Below the pieces are notes generated by a model, which saw only the letters and a program-made list of their open reading frames with translations, had not been told where the DNA came from and did not search any database. A DNA stretch of 64,000 nucleotides from Collybia mongolica (Eukaryota; Basidiomycota; Agaricomycetes; Agaricales; Clitocybaceae), in assembly GCA_013420905.1 (NCBI GenBank), contig JAAXNY010000002.1, positions 434,001 to 498,000 on the forward strand. Reading direction: 5' to 3'. How positions within the stretch are numbered: the stretch's first letter is position 1; every line of letters begins with the position of its first letter. A program made the position numbers and the translations under genes. This document shows, piece after piece, positions 59,866 through 64,000 of the stretch.

Positions 59866-61259
59866 GACGGGCGACACCAGTTACGGGTCGCCGGGAGAGT
59901 TTGAAGGTCTTTTATAGCTTCCATACGCATTTTGTTTGCATTAGGCCGAGGGGAAGGTCAAAGTAACGTCGGCAGCGCGCCTGGAAGATTTGACAACTTC
60001 AAACATGTTCATGCATTGTTTTTCGGGAGTCCTCCTACTCCGGTGTTCCGAACATAGAAAATTCGAGCGCGGGTATCCACTTGGAGTTGAGGTATGGAAG
60101 ATACACAAGCTGAGGCCTAGAACAAGCGTGGAATATAAACTAGGGCAGGGCTAGATGAATAAATGCAGGCCAAAATTCTAACTGTAGTCCCAATGAGGAT
60201 AGTCATTCCGAAGCTTCCTGTGTTTCAAGTTCGATGTTGTGGATCCTCAGTATCCTGAATCACGATGAAACTTTGCAAATCTCATATTTCCGCCCTTTCC
60301 AGGGCGTCAAGCTTTAGAGGATGGTGCATTGTACTGAGGGGGTACTGAAAATACAAAAAACTCGAACGCTGAACACAAAACTTCCCACGGTCTTTTATTA
60401 TTGATCTTCGATGTTTCATACGTACTTTGCATGCTTCACATCACTCGCATATCGCTCGGCCATCGGGAAAAATCGCCCATTTATGCAAGTACCATTCTAA
60501 TGGTTGAAAAAAAATCGGAATGTTCTGGCGTATGAACAGGAACTTGAGCCGAGACATCCATTAAAGGAATGGCTTGGAAGGTCCGAAGGATCTTAAGACT
60601 TTGGCCGTGTCAAAACTGTTTGAAGACTCGTTGTAGTCAACGATTTTAGACGCAACCGTATAATGGAAGCAAGCAATTGGAGCATCAACAGCGGCCTTGC
60701 CTGCTTTAGTTAAAATGCTGGTGAAATGATCAATGTATTCTGTAGTTGCAGAATGTAAAGGTGCAGTTGGGTTGAGGTGTTAAAACAAGGGTACCTTTCG
60801 TCGGATGTCTTTCTCGATTTAATGACATTCCCTTACGATTATGACCTGCATACCTCGCAACGTGATGTATGATAAGTCCCTGGCATTACGACTTCAATTC
60901 TGTTGTCAGGCCCTCCAGGGTTCGGACCACACGTTGGGTACGAACATAAATAGGCCGCAGTACTCACCTTGATGTCATACAAAAGTTGAAAGGTCTGTCA
61001 GAAATATTCGAATAAAGGCGGATTCAAGGAGTACCCGCATGGTGACTTCGATCTGATAACTTTGATAGTACCATGACTATACTTCCATCACGACACTCAA
61101 TCATAGAGTATGGCGTGGCAGGAAAATGTGACAATAGTATGGCACCTCTGTAGTATTCGCACTATAAGTAGTCTTGGAAGGCGCCAGCAACAGAGGCTAA
61201 ATTGAATCACGGCTAGATTGCTATCGATCTAGAAGTCGAAAAGTCTTCCAGGTAAATAT
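59866..61259. other. Spacer between esterase copies 2 and 3
   Basis: The first 300 bp are the duplicated upstream region of copy 2. The rest (60200-61250) has no recognisable gene or repeat. Confidence 0.5.
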
Positions 61260-63361
61260 CTAGTTCTCTTGAGATGCTTGACTGCCTATCACTATACACC
61301 TCTGCGTCTCGGGGTCCACTTCGCGCTCTAAAATGCTTCCGCTGAGAGTTGCAGTTCCAGAAGGATCCTGCTGTAGCACGATTCGATTCCTGGCAGTAGC
61401 GCTGTATGACGGCCAGATCGGTGAGCGGGGCAGCTTGAATGTATTGGGGTTCCCCGCGCGAACAAAGGACAGCCAGTACGCTATCAGCTCGGAAGCAAAG
61501 GAAGTTTCGACTGGCTTCAGTGGCGTAAACGTCGCCGACCCGTTAACCCTATTTAGTATGATCGGGGATTAAGAGACGCCGGATATGGGATATAGTCTGA
61601 TACCCACCCAGTGTTAGATCCAAGGAACATCATCCAGTTTTCAGCAGCATGTCCAACGCCGGCCCCTCCACTAGTGGGGTTACGTTGATTGTATCGATAT
61701 GTCCAAGCATTGATGCGTTTAGAAATAGCGGCCGCCATGATGGTCCTCTACGTAAGGCATATGTAGAAGCGTCAGCTAAGGTTACGGGATTCTAGTATAA
61801 CACTCACAGCACATCTCACTGATAGGTCGCCCGACGCTGTTTCCATCTGTAGGGCAGTAGTGGCGAAGGCAGAAGAGGGATAGAGCTGCGCTTCGGTGCT
61901 AAACAAAAATCGCTATCGATTTCAGATTGAAACTCACAGCAAGTAGTGCATTAATATCTGTAGTGGTAAGTGCGGGACAATAGTTCCTCCAAGCTGAGGG
62001 AAGGTCCGGCCCACCGGTGAGAGTTTCATTTGTCGTTGCGCTAGAAACTGGACTGAGCATTGAGATGGTATGTGAGTCACTTATCTTACCCGACCATGAG
62101 TGGAACCTGGGCAAATCTTCCAGCATTGATCGATTGTGTTGGGTAAGTGGTAAAAAGTTTCCCATCAATAACAGGACGGAAGGCCCGGTAAGGCCCGGTG
62201 CTTGAAAAGTGTAAGTGAGAAGGCCTGGTTGAAAGGGGAAGCTTTGACTCACAAGGCAGGCGGTCTTGCTCCATCTTGCGCACGGGCAAGGACGCTGACA
62301 CTTGACCCCCTCAGACAGGCTAGCTGAGCTACAGTTGATCCTCTTCCACATCCAGCTTGTTCAGCATAGAATTGAAAAAGAGGCTTCAACGTCTGTCAGC
62401 CAAAATCGGCAGGAAGACGAAGAAAACACTGCACTTGTTGTTCCTCGGGTGTTGGTAACGGTGTACGATAGACGCTTTGGGCAATAGCGCCGGAATATAA
62501 TTTCTCGCCAGTGTTTGCAACAAGATGAAGTTCGATTGAACTACCACCTGCACTTTCACCATTGATTGTTACTTTGTTGGGGTTTCCCCCAAAGCTTGCA
62601 ATATGTTCCTTTACCCATCTCAACGCTTGGATCTGATCTTGGAAACCCGCATTGAAATCACCAATCTTTGGGTCACTAAATACGGGGACGGACATGAAGC
62701 CAAAAGAAGATAAACGATAGTAAACGGATACGATGACAACATTTGGGCTTTGCTGAACCCAATGGTCGAATGGCCAATTGCGTGGATTGCCGAAGGTATA
62801 ACCTGATAAGAGGTAGCGGGTTAGCGACAAATGTTGAGATATAGTAAATATACTACACACCACCACCGTGAATATACACGAGAACAGGGACTAAAAATAT
62901 ACATGATTTTACTAATACTAATCTCGTTGAACGACAGAAACGTACGATTGCTTCCCCGTCGCGCACCGACAGGCGCGTATATGTTTACCTTCAGGCAGTC
63001 TTCACTGCCTGCGCCTCCGGCATCACCCTCTAAGGTCAATGAGAAAAGGCTTGCCATGAAATATATGCCCATACGAACGTCCAGTGGTGCCTTGAATGCA
63101 GAAATCCGGGTAACTCCTCACGTCTATCACAGCTCCATTGACAGACTGTGTGATTCGAGTTGTGTTCAGAGGTAGGGGGGCTCGGAAACGTCGTTCTCCA
63201 AGCGGTGGTTCAGCATATGGAACGCCAAGGTACGCCACGGTGTTGGGCATGGTTCGATTCCCTAGGTACTTGGCATAGCCTGTATTAATAACATCGCCGG
63301 ATACGATGCGTCCTTGGAGAAAAAAGCTCGCTATAGCCACAAGAGATAGTGAAAGTAGCAT
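61260..63361 (-). CDS. Secreted type-B carboxylesterase/lipase, copy 3
   Basis: ATG 63361 (MLLSLSLVAIASFFLQGRIVSG signal peptide). Blocks: AYLGVPYAEPPLGERRFRAP, PDFCIQGTT, EDCLKVNIYAPVG, GYTFGNPRNWPFDHW, NGESAGGSSIELH (canonical Glu-Ser-Ala elbow), TNETLTGGPDLPSAW, GVGHAAENWMMF, SFVRAGNPNTFKL, and terminal GSQASQEN-type end at the stop 61260-61262. The canonical elbow suggests it keeps the ancestral form. Several introns as in the other copies. Confidence 0.85.
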
Positions 63362-64000
63362 GACGGGCGACTTTGTCGACGTTGCTGGCAGGAACTCTCT
63401 GATGAATGACATAGTCTTTATAGTCCCCACTATCCACGTGTACGAAGTACGGTCCAGGAGATCGCGGAAAGCCCGGATGATCAACAGCACGCTTGCGTTC
63501 CAAAATTTAGTCCGTTGGGTACTTAGAAGGCACAGAAAGAACTTCGAACACGGTCACGCGCCGCCCTTTCTCCTCCACCACGAGTGCGCCATCTATTTTC
63601 CCTGATTTTCGTCAGATAAGGATGATTGTTCATAACAAAAACGATCCGTGGGCATGAAAACCTACCTGGTTGAACCGGACCACCGATTTGCGAAGCCTTG
63701 GGAAGTTGGGTTGGGCCGATTTCACTTGGATTCATAACATTTAACCTAACTAACTAGAGGGGTTTCGAACTCCGCCAGTCGAAGATAACCATCGTCGTTT
63801 TTGCCTTGCGCGTTGTTTTTGAGATCTCACCTTGTTGGCTTCAGAAAAACACCATTTTCCCGGATGTTAAACCTCAAAAATGCACTGACACGCAAACAAA
63901 ACAAAAAAAGACAAAAAGTAAATAGTAAAAAAGAAATCGCCCAAAATAGAATGGACCCAGGACGATTCGACCCAATCTATCCGGATTTCCGGGGATGCTT
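63362..64000. other. Upstream region of esterase copy 3 to window end
   Basis: Presumed promoter of copy 3. A minus-strand start at 63735 (MNPSEIGPTQLPKASQ, then a GTAGGT donor) could be a first exon, but its partner is not identified. Confidence 0.3.

Noticed and set aside
63747..63800. GGGGTTTCGAACTCCGCC stretch as the T-arm of a tRNA
   Set aside because: No acceptor, D or anticodon arm can be fitted around it.

Overview
The window looks like a fungal nuclear chromosome segment, most likely from an Agaricomycete basidiomycete. Genes are cut by many short introns (about 45-130 nt, GT..AG). The gene content is typical (RIX7/NVL AAA-ATPase, PPE1 methylesterase, an LYR protein, an MFS and an APC permease, type-B carboxylesterases, GH43). 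The mobile elements (Plavaka-like transposase, chromovirus Gypsy, Copia, Helitron) also fit. No tRNA, rRNA or CRISPR array was seen. Calls rest on reading the sequence and on remembered family features; no database search was run.

Layout. (1) 3-6294 and 30351-36642 are the arms of a near-identical 6.29-kb inverted repeat. Each arm carries two paralogues of an unrecognised family with two Cx2C-x(19-21)-Hx3C fingers: gene A (intact on the left, frameshifted on the right) and gene B (broken in both arms). (2) The 24-kb spacer begins with ordinary genes on the minus strand: a five-exon DUF829/TMEM53-like gene, a MUP1-like amino-acid permease and an LYR (Cup1-like) gene. (3) From about 14.3 to 30.8 kb lies a nested transposon stack. 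A Plavaka-like transposase gene was split by a chromovirus Gypsy and by a Mutator-like element. The Gypsy was in turn hit by a Copia (330-bp LTRs, 5-bp TSD) and by a second Mutator-like element, and the first Mutator-like element was hit by a roughly 2-kb Helitron. The older layers are strongly CpG-depleted and full of nonsense codons explicable by C-to-T or G-to-A changes; the Copia and one Mutator-like copy are not. (4) 36.6-50 kb holds a broken GH43 gene, a hypothetical gene with an in-frame stop, a Gypsy RT scrap, convergent PPE1 and RIX7, and an MFS (allantoate-permease type) gene. (5) 50.3-53.7 kb is a second palindrome: two apparently identical 1525-bp transposons in opposite orientation, 303 bp apart. 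(6) 54.2-63.4 kb is a tandem array of three secreted type-B carboxylesterase genes, all on the minus strand.

The most unusual items are the large inverted repeat with its two-finger gene family, the dated nest of elements with a recognisable Helitron empty site, the palindromic transposon pair, and an extra membrane-protein ORF downstream of the chromovirus integrase.
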